Assembly: GCA_023238725.1 (NCBI GenBank)
Contig: CM041540.1
Span: 2,259,001 to 2,323,000 of the forward strand
Length of the DNA: 64,000 bases
Reading direction: 5' to 3'
From: Scortum barcoo
Lineage: Eukaryota > Chordata > Actinopteri > Centrarchiformes > Terapontidae
In this document: positions 12,038-24,977 of the stretch, piece by piece
Position numbering within the stretch: the first letter of the stretch is position 1
Layout of the letters: every line of letters begins with the position of its first letter
Notes under the pieces: generated by a model
Database searches by the model: none
The model's input: the letters and a program-made list of their open reading frames with translations, nothing else
What the model was told of the DNA's origin: nothing
Position numbers and translations under genes: made by a program

Positions 12038-13335
12038 AATATATAGAATACTTTACATTAATAAAACATCTTTACAACAACACACATCTGGGAATGAGCC
12101 AACAACATTTATATTCACAAGGTTAACATTATTTATATTAAACAAGTGCACTTTTAGTTACCATGAACATATATCGAACATTAAATTTGTTATATTCATC
12201 ACTCTCATCCATTTAACAGCCAAAGCGACCCATCATAACGTACACTTTAACTTTAATATGACTTTAGTGTGAGTGTAAGGGTAATTACAGTTCAGGACAT
12301 TCAAATGACACACTCAGTTATGACACAGTTGTGGATACAGATGAGACTGTGCTAAAATTAAGCTCAATCAAGTGATTAATCAACAAGCTGATAAGGCAGA
12401 AAATTAATCTGAAACATTTCTGATGAGATTTTAATAGTTGAAAAGGTTTTTTTTTTTTTTTAAACAAGTTCTGGTTTTCTGTGACGTAAACTGAATGTCT
12501 TTGAGGTTTAAACTGTTTCAATATGTAAACTGTTTAACTATTTTCTGACATTTCATAGAAAAAACAACCATCAGAGTAACTGATAATGCAAATGAGTACC
12601 TTTTTAAACAGTGTGGTGACTGTGCTGTAATACATTTATGTGCGTTTGTGTGATATATTTGGACAGTTTGACACGCGATATCAAATATCTGACATTAAGA
12701 GAACAACTGAAAATGTCAGATTAGATTCTTTAAACATCAAAAACGACGTGATTTTATCTCTTTTCTCCTCTCGTTCCACCTCCACATTTGGTCCCTTAAG
12801 TTAAATCAGATTCATCATCATGTGTGTCTTCGCTTTAACATGACGTCAGTTCGTTCATTCGTTCAGCGCCGGGGATTATGGGTAGAGAAACATGCATGTG
12901 TATGTACACCTTGTATGTGTGCACCTGCCTGGCCGATAAAGCTCATTTTGTTTTCTCATGCATCACAAAATGAATCTGAACAGATGCTCATATTCAGCCA
13001 GTTTCCACGCTCAACACTAAAGAAGGTGACGTACAGCAGAGAGCAGTCGACACCATCATGCTAACGGCCAAAATGAGCTAAAATCTCCAACCTGACAGAC
13101 TGAGAAGAGTTATTACAACTCTTTTTTTTTTTTTCTTTCTTTCTAACAGGCGTGTGAACCTAAACAAACCAAAAGTAAAAGTTGCCGCAGAGTAAACATT
13201 TCCACTCTGGATCGGACCAAAGAAAACAAACCGTGGGCGTGACCGCACCCTCAGATGAGATCATACCTTCCTTCACTGCGACAACCAGCAGATTAAGACC
13301 AGTTTGTTTTCTGCATCGTCTCACAGATTCAGAGG

Positions 13336-16300
13336 TCAGGATGCAGACGGGCAGTTTTTCGGGGTTGGGTTGAGGTCTCTGAAGGGCTCAGAGAGGCGGG
13401 GGCCCTGCAGGCGGGACAGCAGCGTGGTTCGGCGGATGCTGCTGTCCGAGTCCTGGTGGGTGAACTTGCTCCGCAGGCGGCGGCAGCACGGCAGGCTGCC
13501 GGCGAAGTCGGAGAGGAGGTGGCCGCTGAAGATCATGTAGATCCAGGGGTTGCAGCAGCTGTTGAGGCTGGCCAGCAGAGCGGAGAGCGTCACGGCGGCG
13601 TTCTCAGAGTCTGCAGGGGGAGGGAGGGGGGAAACACAAGCATGCAGATTTATGAGGCGCGCTCCGAGATGTCAACGGCTAATCTGAGGTGTTTACTTTT
13701 CCTGTTCAGGGAGTCGTACCAGAGATTTTATCCCGTTACAGAAATAAGCTGCTGACAGATGATCCTCAGTCAGCTCCATCCTTCATGAAAAAATACACCT
13801 TCATATGAACTTTATAGGACTGCAACTATCAATTATTTTTTTATAGATTAATTTAATAATTCTTTTTTAATTTCCTCAACATAGCTTCTCTCAAGCTGTC
13901 TGCATGGAGCAACAGTCAGAGAAATACTCACTACATTTAACGAATGGTGCCTTTTTTACTCTTTTGTATTTTTGGTTTTCAAAAAACAATGCATTAAACT
14001 GTGTGTTTCTCACTCGCTGCCTATAGTCATGTTAGCAACCAGGTCGAAGATTGCTTATTGAAAGTTTTTTTTTAAACATTTTACAGGACTAGTAAAGAAG
14101 GATTTTGATAAAATGTTGACACTCGAAAGATTTTCTGACACACATTTAGCATCTAAATTAAAGAGTCTCCATCTGTCCTTCAATTATCTCGACAGCCGTT
14201 CATGCAATCAGCTTCACAATTGGCGGATGTGTCACCGAGGACTAAAGAAAGTGAACAGTGAATTTGTTTGGATGAGCAGCAGTCGAGAAAGTTGCAAGCA
14301 TCAACGCCAGAGGTCAAACAATCTCAAACTGTTTTGAACAGTCACTGCACAGTAAAAAGAGATAAATGAACACAAGGAAACAGGCTTAGGAATTTCATTT
14401 CACTTCATCTTTAAGCAGGAAAGTCTCTGAGTTTGCAACACTTCTTTCTTTCAATCTTTATGATTTTATTTATTAGCAAACAGTTAATTAATCCAATAAA
14501 TGGGTCTTTAAAATGTCCAAAAATATTGTATTTGAGCATCACAAGTCAAGCTCAACCCATAAGCCATAAGTTTACTATCATTGTTATCAGGATATATCTC
14601 TGTTTTGCAGCCAGTATTTCCACATATGGAGCCCAAAGTTCGCCAATAAAGAGCCAAACTTCTGGGTTATCTTCCCAAAGTGTTACATGTAGTGAGTTTT
14701 ATGTATTTTATTATGTTTTGATATTCAAGTCTCTCAAACTCGAGCACCTTAGGGTTTAAAACTGCTGGTTCAGAGTTGGACTGAATCCAAGACTTTTGTC
14801 AGTTTGGCTGAAAAAAATGCAGATTTTTTTATCTGTAATCCTAGTGGGATCTATAATTTTGAATAATTTCTGTCTGTTTAATAGTTTGGGTCAAGGATCA
14901 CACCCTAAGATTAAATTTTCATTCACTGCACGCAGAAAGCAAAGTTCTCAGGTTTGAATACATTTTGACCGACAGACGTTTGGATTCAAACCGCCGCACC
15001 GATTCAAGATGTTCCTCTGTGACTGTTTTTGTGCCGGAAAAAGGACGAAAACCGAGTGTTCCTCTGGAAATGTTTTTTCCTGCGGGGGCTCGAGCCTCTG
15101 AAAGAAGCTCCCGGACTCTTGTGAGTCATGAGTTAGTAAAACTCGCCTGGGAGGACATAATGAAATTCCTCAGGTGGGTGAGCAACTCGTTCATGCTGAC
15201 TGAGCAGCTTTTTACAGGAGACAGATAAGTAAAAAAAACAGATCCTCACCTCCATCATACGAACGCCCTGCCTCACTGACTGCATGTTCTGACTTTAAAA
15301 AGGCAAAAATATCTGAGTTTTTAATTTTATCCATTGAAATGTTTCAGTGTGACCTTCCACATTTAAACAGTTTACTTTTTTTATGCATTTTAATTGATTA
15401 TTTGATTAAAAAGTCTACAAAACTGCAGCAGAAATTTGGCTTTTAAGTCAAACTCAGACAGGGACGGGGTAAATTTTATGCTTGTTTTTTACGTAATAGT
15501 TTGAAAAGGTCTAAATATTTTAGTTGGAAACTTTGCATGTGGCAAAACTTTGGGACTCAGCTAACAAACTCGGGAGGTGTCTTAGTTTATGATGGTCTGA
15601 CTTTTTACCCAAGCAAAGATAGCAGAGTAGCTAATGGTCGCTTTGCTCCACATCGAAATATCTCAACAACAATCGTGTGCTGTGACTTTGGGTGCAGATA
15701 TTTACGGTCTGCAGAGGGTGAGTTTTGTGACGGACATTTTCCTTTTTCCAAATATTTGATTGAGTAGAAATCTGTTTCATAACTAATCTTGGAGCCCAGA
15801 GGATGAATCTTACTGACTTTGGTTGTCCTCTGACTTTTTTCTCCAGCGCCACCTGCAAGTAAAAGTTTGTGGTTTTGACTAAAATACCGTAAAAAAAACT
15901 TTATGAAGGAAAAACAAGAAATTTGGTCCAGACATTCATGTTCCCCTCAGGATGAACTTCAACAACTTTGGTGATCTTTTCACTAAGATAATGACCACGG
16001 TCACTGTGGGCATGTTAATAGTAGTTAATAATTAGTTAATAGTTAATAAAAGCAATTTTTTTAGGTTTATCATCACAGATTATATATAACGCATAATTGA
16101 TTTTTGTTCATTTATAGATCAACTATTTAAAGCTGACATTTCACACACAGTCTGTAAAAAATGTCTTTGCTTTAAGAACATTTGAAAACATGTAAAAACT
16201 TTGATCAGCATCAGATCCGTCACATCTGCTGCTTTCATGTGCAGATAAAAGTGATCTTTGCTCAGATGCTGAATACAAACCTTCTGCTCTGTTAGATCTC

Positions 16301-17668
16301 AAATAGGATCATAACTCAGATGATTGATTGGAAAGAAAAAGATGTCAGACTTCTGTAATCTTTGCTCTTTTCTTGTGAAACACTCATCACACTTTATCTT
16401 CTGGCCTTTTTAGAAATCAAATGAAGCAACATGAGAGACAAAAAATCTCTTTGGATGAACTGCTGACAGCTCTGATAGTTTTTGAAGTACTTTACATATT
16501 TTATTATGTTTTATATTAAAGTCTGAATGCAACACAGTTCCCCCCTCTGGGTATAATTAAGTCCACATGCAGCCTGTGAGGAGAGATGGTGCATGCATGG
16601 CCACAAATCAGAGAAATCCCGCTCTAATCGGCGCAGATGGAGGCTTTTCTTTCCAATAAATCACCTGGAGAAACTTGGAGCAGCTCACTCACCGTCCCAG
16701 GAGAAGTTGTCGTCCCACACAGACCACATCTGCACGGTGAAGAAAGGCGCCCAGCACACCACGTAGGCCAGCACGATCACGAAGGTCATCTTCACCGTGC
16801 GTAATTTGGCGCGGGAGATGGTGCTGACGCTGCTCACGGAGCTCCGGCCCAGGATGCCGCTCTTGGTGGCCTCCGCCACGGCGCCCACGCTCTTCCTGCG
16901 GGTCTTGTACTTGAGGTTCTTCCAGATGGTGTGGCAGATGAATCCGTAGCAGAAGACGAGCACGGCCACGGGGACGAGGAAGATCCCGGCCGTGATCCAG
17001 GTGATGTAGGCGCGCAGCCCCCACGGCTCCACGAAGTGCCCCCAGCAGTCGTAGACGGCCGAGCCGGGGCGCACCTCGCTCAGGGAGAAGATGACGTACT
17101 GCGGGGTGCTGAGGACCAGGCTGCACGCCCAGGTGGAGCCGATCATGATGTGTGCGCGCTGCGTCGGCTGCTGGAGCGTCTGCAGCGGGTGGCAGATGGC
17201 GATGTACCGGTCCACGGTCATCATCACCATCATGTAGGTGGAGGCGAACATGCCCAGGACCTGCAGGTGCTTCACGATGCGGCACAGAAAGTCCGGCCCG
17301 TAGAAGCGGAAGGTGATCTCCCAGCAGAGCTGCGGCAGCACCTGGAAGAAGGCGACCACCAGGTCCGCCAGGCTCAGGTGCTTCATGAACAGGTGCATGC
17401 GCGACAGCTTCCTCCGGGTCCGGTGCATGGCCAGCAGCACGCTCACGTTGCCCACCACGGCGGCGAGGAAGGCGAGGCTCAGGACGGTGATCTCGATCTT
17501 GGCCACCTCCTCGTTCCGCCCGAACGGGTCCGTGTCGTTCCTCTTCCCGCCGACGTGCCCCGCGGCGGCTCCGGGCTCCAGCGGCTCCTCGGTGCAGTTG
17601 GTGCCCGTCACGTTGCAGGAGCTCTCCCAGGAGAAGAGCATGGTGGCCCGCGTCTCCTCCGGGCGCAC
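13336..17668 (-). CDS. avpr1a: arginine vasotocin receptor V1a type (GPCR), copy 1
   Basis: Two exons on the minus strand: 17668-16693 (325 codons plus 1 nt) and 13610-13336 (stop included). They are joined over a 3082-bp GT-AG intron, giving 416 residues; the split codon becomes Asp in WDDSENA. Class A GPCR landmarks: N-glycosylation sequons at N19, N24 and N44; GN at 73-74 in TM1; LSLAD at 98-102 in TM2; C129 and C208 for the extracellular disulfide; DRYIAICHP from 153; CWAPF in TM6; NPWIY in TM7; and a Cys pair (PCCRR) in the C-tail for palmitoylation. The intron before TM7 is the usual place in vasopressin/oxytocin receptors. Binding of vasotocin should activate Gq/11 and phospholipase C at the plasma membrane. 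A second in-frame Met at residue 10 is an alternative start. Whether it is the teleost 1aa or 1ab paralogue cannot be decided here. An identical protein is encoded at 57363-53031. Confidence 0.95.
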
Positions 17669-17885
17669 GGAGGTGGATGTCCTACCTGTGCGTGACTGTC
17701 ACACTCCTCTGGTTACTCAACATGTGTGAACTGATCACCTGGCTGCACGTGGACTCACAGAGAGAGGAAATGACAAATAAAATCCTGAAGAAAAATAAAA
17801 GTCAAACTAAATCCAGTGATGTTTCCAGCCGTGACGCGCAGCTGCTCCTGGTCCAGTCCGAGCCACACTGCTGCAGATCCGGCCT

Positions 17886-17893
17886 CTTTTAAA
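17886..17893 (-). promoter_or_regulatory. TATA-like box upstream of avpr1a copy 1
   Basis: On the minus strand TTTAAAAG lies about 220 nt upstream of the avpr1a start codon, in a region that turns from GC-rich coding to simple repeats (CACA, CACTCACT). Position fits a core promoter, but this is inference from motif and spacing only. The D2 counterpart is 57581-57588. Confidence 0.35.
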
Positions 17894-18534
17894 GGGTCCT
17901 GCCCCTGAGACCAGAGACCAGCCCCCTGTACCACACACACAAACACACACCACAACCCCACAACCCTACTCACTCCCTCACTCACTCACTCACACACTCA
18001 GGAGATAAAGTGCAGTGTGCAGGGAGGACTCAGGGAGGGAGAAAAGAGTCCAAATAAACCAGCAGCTACTTATTTATTTCTTTTATTCTTTTATCAGGGC
18101 TGTGAAGCTTCATTTAAATTCAAAGGAGAAAACATTAAATGCTAAATGGAAAAGAGGAAATGGAAAAAAGCAGGAAAAACAGAAAAAGATGTTCTCTGCA
18201 AAGCTTTTCTGTTTTTCCATTTTAGGATTTCAAATGCATTACATGTCCTCAAAACTGAACTATACTTTATATTATAGTATTTTATAGCTTTTTGCAGTAA
18301 CTTGTCAGAGAGGCATCTTTCCTCGAGAGCATGATCATTATTTTAAATGTCATAAAATGTCAAAAAATACCATGAAAAGTGTAAAAAGTTAGAGGTTATT
18401 CCCTGATTGATTTAACTATAATTTTCAGCAGAACAATCCTCAAATAGATCTGTTAACTGATTAACATTAACTGCACTCCCCCTCCCGTAATGTTGGTTTA
18501 GCCTTCCCTGTAGTCTGACCATGAACACTGTGAC

Positions 18535-18557
18535 ACGTGTGTGTGTGTGTGTGTGTA
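18535..18557 (+). repeat. GT microsatellite, D1 allele (10 units)
   Basis: Ten GT units after CAC; the D2 counterpart near 58223 has twelve units. It is one of the few differences between the two duplicated blocks. Confidence 0.85.
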
Positions 18558-18814
18558 GAGGAGGAGGCGGCTCTGCAGCTTTAATGTGTTTACGTGGCGA
18601 TAACCTGATGACCTCAGACAGCTCTTGTTTTCTCATCATTGAGCGAAAAACCAAACCGCTGCAACGCCGAGAGACAAAGAAGTGGAAAACTCCTGCAAGT
18701 TTTCCAAAAAAGCAACTGTTTTTTTTTCTTTTTATGACAGGTTCTTACTTATATTTTAGCTTTTTTTTAAGTCTTTTTGTCATTTATCTCAGTGAATTCC
18801 TTAAAGTCCAAAAC

Positions 18815-19640
18815 AAACGTCACAACAAACAAGTTAATTAATTCAAGATTAAACATTTTTTGCAATCGTGCACAAAAACAATGACAGGAAACAGCATTGG
18901 CAATGAAATCCTTCAATCTCAGCCTAACAGCAAACAAATGTAAAAGGAAAACCACACGAGTAAACGAGAACTTATAAAACACAAGATATACAAGAGTGCA
19001 AAAGTTCAAGTCTTTATAACAGAACAACTGTGATGTTTTTATTTCTGGAAATAAAAAGTTTTTCCTTCTCGTCTCACATCATCAGTCCCAGATGTTACAT
19101 TTTTATGTCAAAGAGCAAAATCTGTGATGAATTTAGACTTCTTAGTTTTCTAACAGCATATATGCAATAACATTTACAAAGAAGTTTATGTAATGTGCAC
19201 AACAAATACAGGAAGCAGTGTTGGCAATGAAATCCTTCAATCTCGAGCTCCCTTCAACAAATAAATGTAAAAGGAAAACCACACGAGAAGAACTAAAGAC
19301 GCTAAAGTTCAAAATGTTATAATGACATAGAATATAAAATAAAATATAGCACACTAATATAAAAAAATGTTCAATAAACCACGTGGTCCTGATCTGCCCC
19401 AAATCAACAGCTGTGATGTTTTTATTTCTTGAAATAAAACGTTTTTCCTCCTGTTTTAAAAACTGAGTATGAATTTTGACTGTTAGTTTTCTAACAGCTG
19501 GTTTCATTTAGGCATTAACAAACAAGTTTATTATGTGCTGTCCACAACAAATACAGACAGCAGTCGTTGGCAATGAAATTCTTCCATCTCGGGCTCCCTC
19601 CAACAAACAAATGTTAAAGGGAAACCACACACATAAAGAA
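18815..19640. repeat. three diverged tandem copies of a ~330-350 bp repeat
   Basis: Each unit has a TTGGCAATGAAATCCTTC-like core (near 18897, 19221 and 19568), then a CTC...CAACAAACAAATGTAAAAGG block and AAACCACACGAG (ACACAC in the third). Between units a GTGATGTTTTTATTTCTGG-like block recurs (19030 and 19415). The core resembles the 3' region of a teleost LINE-type repeat. Units differ clearly, so the tandem is older than the D1/D2 duplication, which copies it intact (58506-59331). Confidence 0.75.
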
Positions 19641-19879
19641 CTTAAACATGAGATATACAATAGACCTTTTATATATAACGTAGAATGCAAATTAAATAGA
19701 GCACACGAAAATAAAATATCAAAATATGAAATAGGAAATAAGTAGAAAACAGATATATGATACTGTAGAGGCAGTAATAAAATGCAGATGTAAACAGAAG
19801 TATTACATCTGTAAAATATAAACATAAACAGGAAACAGGGATGTAAACAGGAAGTATTCCAGTGGGGTAAAGTGACAGC

Positions 19880-20115
19880 AGCATTAATAAAGTGCCAGTG
19901 CAGAGACAGTAATGAGTTCACGAACAGCTGAGCAGTCTCGTGGCCTGAGGGACGAAGATGTCTCTGAGTCTGCTGGTGCAGGACGGTTTGGTCGGGGGTC
20001 TTTTAATGATCCTGCCGGCCTCCTCCTTCTTCTTTTCCTCTTCTTCTGGGCGTAGAGGTCCTTCATGGATGGCAGAATCGCGCTCCGCAGAGCCTCATGG
20101 TTGAGAGGTTGAATT
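19880..20115 (+). repeat. LINE-derived repeat fragment (GTCTCTGAGTCTGCTGGTGC type)
   Basis: AGCAGTCTCGTGGCCTGAGG, GATGTCTCTGAGTCTGCTGG, TGATCCTGCCGGCC and GATGGCAG blocks follow the order of a widespread teleost retroelement tail. It is truncated and has an odd CTTC-rich insert near 20020-20045. It probably belongs to the same element as the tandem units just upstream. Confidence 0.5.
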
Positions 20116-20750
20116 AATTGTACATGAAGAACTTTTTCTTTCTGAGGAGCTGATCAACCTTCTGCTTTTTTTAAAAAAAATAATAATAAGCCAGGCGTGA
20201 AAATGGAGGAGGTAAAAAATGAGAAAATCATATCATCATATAGACGTATTTGGGAGCCAGAATTAAATCCAAGAGACCATAAAAGCTTATCATATGTGCT
20301 TTATTTTCAGATATAGGTGCAGATTGCCTTCATTTAAAGCCCTAAATTAGCAGCATACTGAACAATTGTATTATTATATATTATTACATTAGTTCTTACA
20401 GCATTTTTCTCCAAATTTGTGTTTTGTGTCTGTCTTATCATCGACTCCCCTTCAGCTCTCACGTCATCTCTGTCCTTTGTCCTGGTGAACGTCCTCACCT
20501 ATTACAGACCATCCTGTAATTTCTCCATAGTTAAACTGCCGTCCAGGAATGATGAGTTAAATTACCCTAAATTACTGTAATTACTGATAATCCTGTCCGT
20601 ATGGAGCTTTAGTGCTTCGTTGCTTGTTTTCTTCTTACCTAAGAGAAAGTTGTTCTCAAGAAATCCCAACACATTTTTGTTTTTTTAGGAAATTTGAAAG
20701 GAAAGGAAAGTTAGATGAAAATCAGAAGGTCAGTACAACTCTGACGTCTG
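20116..20750. other. intergenic, possible conserved non-coding DNA
   Basis: No gene recognised. A patch at about 20440-20620 is mixed in composition and holds clustered homeodomain-type TAAT/ATTA cores (TAAATTACTGTAATTACTG). Conservation cannot be judged from one genome. Confidence 0.35.
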
Positions 20751-20895
20751 TTAGCTTAGCTTAGCATAAAGACTGGAAACAGGATAGGGAAACAGCTAGC
20801 CTGGCTCTGTCCAAAACTTACAAACTTCACCTACCAGCACCTCCAACGTTCACTAATTAATGTTTTTTATCTTTCAATGTTTAATCTATCGGAGT
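20748..20895 (+). repeat. teleost TTAGCTTAGCATAAAGACTGG repeat, copy 3
   Basis: Longest copy in D1: the TTAGCTTAGC core, CATAAAGACTGGAAACAGG, GCTAGCCTGGCTCTGTCC, CTTCACCTACCAGCACCTCC and a TTCACTAATTAATG block. D2 carries the same copy at about 60437-60583 with a 3-bp shorter middle. Confidence 0.65.
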
Positions 20896-23800
20896 GTCTT
20901 CTTAAAGTTTTTTTCTTTCAGAGATTCATTTATACTTGCAATAAAAACCAACACACTTTGACAATGAGTAATTTTTAACGCTTCATTTGTTGTGTTGAAC
21001 TCCTTTGTGAGATCTTTCATGCTCGTCTGTGGCCGACTTTTGTAATTACACCGTCCTCCGACACTGCAGTAAAGCACGCATCGTTTCTTGCACTCGCTGC
21101 CTTACAAGGCCACGTTTAGTATCTTAATGTTCAATCTATATGCAAGAAGCACGAGTGGAGAGAGTTGCCACAGAGGCCGACCGTGTTTTTCATGTCAAGT
21201 AGTCGTGGTGAGGCAGAGGCAGCTGCTGATGCAGACTATTACATAATGTGTTGTAGTTAAACAATGGTTTGTAATGGGGAGCTGTCAGTAGTCATAGATT
21301 TATTACGCCATGATTATGAAACCTGTCGGACTTGCATAATAATGATACATAACCCAGGCTGGTGTGCACGCTGATAAGAGCTCAGATACTGGCACACATG
21401 GGAAAGGCCACATGTTACAGGCAGATATTTAATCAGAAAACACGCATTCATTGTGTTTTTTTTTAAAGGATTATGTCACCAAAATAACATACATATTTTT
21501 TTTTCCTTTTCTTTCCTCCTTTCCTTCCTTTTTCATGGTTTGGTTTTAAAATGTCACACAACAACATGCACGTGACACATTTATCCAGATATTCATCCAA
21601 AACATAAACAGACAAATGTGCTCCAACATGACACGCGGACATGCAGAAACAACCTAAAATAAAGTCATGACTGCATATATAAGCCAAAAAAAGTGCAATA
21701 TCTTTTATAAAAACACAAAACACAGGTGGCGTTAAGTTTCCTTTCCGACATATTTGCTGTAAAGTAATTCAGCCGCTTAGTGTGAAGTCAGTCAGCTGAA
21801 TGGTTGTTAAAATAATCAAAGGAGAGACTTTCCATTTATAATTGGTTGTTGAGAGGATCGATACGGCCCAGGAGTGTCAGGCCTGTGTCTGATAAGTAAA
21901 ATGAGAAAATTAAAGATGAAACAACAACAGGGAAGTCGACTTGGTTGAGGAAGAACAACAGAAGAAGAATACCCCTCCAAGGAGCGAATCGCGTGTACAG
22001 AAAAGATCAACATTACCGTGTGTTCGATTTCAGAAAAATTTCAGTAAAATAAACCGCTCGACCGCCAACCTTTTCTGACCTTAAAAGACGAAAACATCCT
22101 GTAATCTGATCCTTATTTGTGTTTAAATAAATGACAAGTCCTTCTTTTTTTCTCTTATATGTTACGTTTGAATGTTCAGATAACATCAGACACAGCAGTG
22201 ACACGTTGGGAGCTTTTCCAACTGTTGACCGGACTTCCCTGTAAAGCGCAGAGGAAATATTTAAACTCCAAACCGAACGTGTCACCTCGGCCTAACGCGG
22301 CGTGGATAAGGCCTCATGATTAAACGTGTATTGTCTTAGCTGCAGGACTTGTCGCCAGGCCGACTGAGACTGTCGGATGAATTAGCGGCTCAGCGTTTGA
22401 GTGAGTTCAGTCACAGAAAACTTCCCAATGGAAAACAGCCTATATTTAGTGCTGCAGTAGGTATTGTTTTCTCTGCATTTGTCACCGTGTGTGTGTGTTA
22501 TGGAAAGTGTGTGGTGTGTATGGGAGCTATTTACAGACCCGACCTCACACTATTATTGTACTCTCAAGTCCTTGAGCCTCCAATAGATTAAATATCATAT
22601 TTAAAACTGTCAAAAAATAAAATACCCTCTTAGAAATGGCACTTAAACAATAACAATGACGCTTGTTGGGGAAAAAATATGTTCATGGCATCTTTTCTAC
22701 TTTTTTTTTGTTGTTTAGGAGATTTGTGCAACAAAAAACTGACTTTAAAAGTGCATTTTATGTTTTGAGTGAAGGAGTTTCTGCTTTTCAAGCCTGTAGG
22801 GGGTGATGGTAAATTAATATTTAGAAATATTTCCTTTTAGGGAATTCAACAGAGCCTTGAAATAGAGGTGGAATTACCTTTTAATAATAAGTAACTTGAA
22901 AATGATTAATTAGAGACTGAAAGGGAAGAGCAACATGAGGATGAGTGTTGCTCATTAAATTGGTTGTGTGAATGGACATTGGTGTTAAGTGTTAAGCAGT
23001 GCTTTGAAAGAAAAAAGTAAAAGCACTCTTTACACAAGTGTCCAGAGCGCAAATATATTTATGACAGAAAGAAAATAGACAAAAATTAAACTTGAATTAG
23101 AGAAATTTCAGTATTTATGCCTAAAGAAATTATCATGATAGAGCTCAATTGATTAATCAACTAATTGTTGAAGCTCTTGATAAAATATATTTTAAGAAAG
23201 TGTCTCTGATTTGACCTGATTTCAAATAAAGTCAGTCAGTAAATCAGTTATAGCTAATTTACTAAAGTATAAAGTACATTTACTTTAAGTACTGTATAGG
23301 TTTTAGGTACTTGAAGTACTTGAGCATTTTTATTTTATTTTGGGAACTGCTGGACTGAACTACCAAACTGTAAATAAAGTTATAAAGAGCAGCAACGACA
23401 ATAAAATCTATCAATATTAACAATCTGATAATGTCAGTCACAGGGGACCAAATGAGTCCTTTTACTTGTGGTACTGTAAGTACGTTGTGCTGATAATACT
23501 TTTCTACTCTTACTTAAGTAGAACTTTGAATGTAGAACTTGTAATAGAGTATTTCTTAAATTGTGGTACTTTTGCTTATGTAAATTATCTGAATACTGAA
23601 TTTGGAGTGCTGCTAAGTTAAAAAGTGCAAAAACAACCTGATGGATGGTGAGAAAAAAAGGAGGAGAACTTCAGGACTCACGTTTGGCCTAAAATGATCC
23701 AAACAAAGAGAAATGAGAACGTTTAAAAGGAAGAAAACGTTTTGTGTCGGAGGTGAGAAGCTGAGCGGGAACAACAAAATGTAAATCATGAGCTCAGCTG

Positions 23801-24420
23801 GTTTGTTGGGTCACTGCCTGCACAAAGTCTGGACTCAATGCATACATCTGGAAATGAATGATTATGGAAAAGTGCTGCACATACGTCAGTCTGAGAAGCT
23901 GCTCAGGCGCTTTTTCATGCTCATTTTCCATCTTACGTCTGTAGGTGGAGTCTTCGATGAATCTGGAGAAAGACTGCTGATATTTGAACTCAACAAATAT
24001 GGAAAAAATGTGAGGAATGCCATTGCAAGTTTAATATTTTTATGACAAGCTGGCATGGTAATATCTCTGATGTTCTTGTCAGGCAGAAACATAGAAACCT
24101 CCACATCTGTCTTCATGTCTTTAAACTCTTTGAGGTCTCTCCGTCTCTGGAAAGCCTCGCCAATGTTGGCGTGTCTCAATTTGACAACAAGTGTTTTGGA
24201 TTAGAGTTTCAGACTTTAACTTCCAGTCGCTAATCTCCAGCTGTTGTGGGTCAAAAGATGCGGTTCACATATTCCTCTGTATGTTACTGAAAACACACAG
24301 CCAAACGTTTGAAATTAGAAAGACAGTGTTTGTGCACAGTCCTCTACGATGTTAATCAGCTTACAACCACCTCAACTGTTTGCTTGCTTGGTGTTTCTGT
24401 GGTGAAAAACCCAATTTCTC
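20896..24420. other. intergenic DNA upstream of avpr1a copy 1
   Basis: No convincing exon. 21190-21425 is a mixed-composition patch with TTATTACGCCATGATTATG, a candidate regulatory element. 23260-23560 contains several TACTTTAAGTACT-like blocks of a common percomorph repeat. The rest is AT-rich with short random frames. Confidence 0.45.
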
Positions 24421-24424
24421 AGTT

Positions 24425-24665
24425 TATCACACTGAAAATATTCCACTACAAGTAAAAGTTTTCATCCAAAAACTCTCTAAAGTAAAAGTATGTGAGTATT
24501 TTCAAAGTAAAAGTCCTCCTGTGTCAGTAAAGTGTTCCTGTCCTCTCTGATGTTTCTGGATTAATCTTCCTGCTGCATTAATGTGGACGCTGTATTTTAC
24601 TGCTGTTCATGTTTCAGGTTCATTTGAACGACTTTATATACTGTTGGCTAGTTTCATCTGCAGCA
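24425..24665. repeat. percomorph AAGTAAAAGT repeat fragment
   Basis: CACTACAAGTAAAAGTTTTC, TAAAGTAAAAGTATGTGAG, AAAGTAAAAGTCCTC and a CTGCATTAATGTGGACGCTG block occur in the order of a very common percomorph interspersed repeat. A second piece (GGAATGTAACTAAGTACATT) lies at 26411-26455. Confidence 0.55.
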
Positions 24666-24977
24666 ATGCATCATGGTCTATAAGATCATCATATGTTTGT
24701 CCTGTGAGAACCACGTATCTGTAAAGAAGTCAGAAAAACAGCCTGTTCTCAGCTTTGTGACGATGCAGCTAATCCAAGGAGGCTTTAAATTGTTTATTTA
24801 TCTGATAGAAGGAGGAGAATTTTCTCCACACATAAAGGAAGACTTCATCCTTCAGTTTATCACAAACACTCAACATCAACACATCTGGAGATACCAGGTT
24901 TTCACTGGACAGGAAGGATGAACAACTGTCATCTGGAAAGAAACTAAAGCTGTCAGACAAACGGAGAGCAGGAAAAA

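Larger units (their letters stand above)
12038..24312 (+). repeat. large direct duplication, copy D1 (contains avpr1a)
   Basis: From 12038 onward the sequence matches 51733-64000 almost base for base in the same orientation. The offset is 39695 nt up to about 17950, 39687 after an 8-bp deletion in D2, 39691 after D2 gains two GT units near 18541, and 39688 after a 3-bp loss near 20785. A small local change (TCTCC versus CCTCT) is visible near 12766. Position 12037 (C) and 51732 (T) differ and upstream similarity stops. The right limit is set only by the window end, so D1 may extend further. Either a recent segmental duplication or an assembly duplicate. Confidence 0.95.

Noticed and set aside
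15840..15860. GCGCCACCTGCAAG as a reverse-strand CTCF site in the avpr1a intron
   Set aside because: Two core positions differ from consensus; too weak to list.
16689..17285. 198-codon minus-strand frame within avpr1a exon 1
   Set aside because: Alternate-frame shadow of the receptor, rich in R, H, P and G, with no domain.
16931..17695. 254-codon plus-strand open frame opposite avpr1a exon 1 (and its twin at 56626-57390)
   Set aside because: It is the antisense of a GC-rich receptor exon; its composition (runs of H, G, E, D) mirrors the receptor codons and it has no family similarity.
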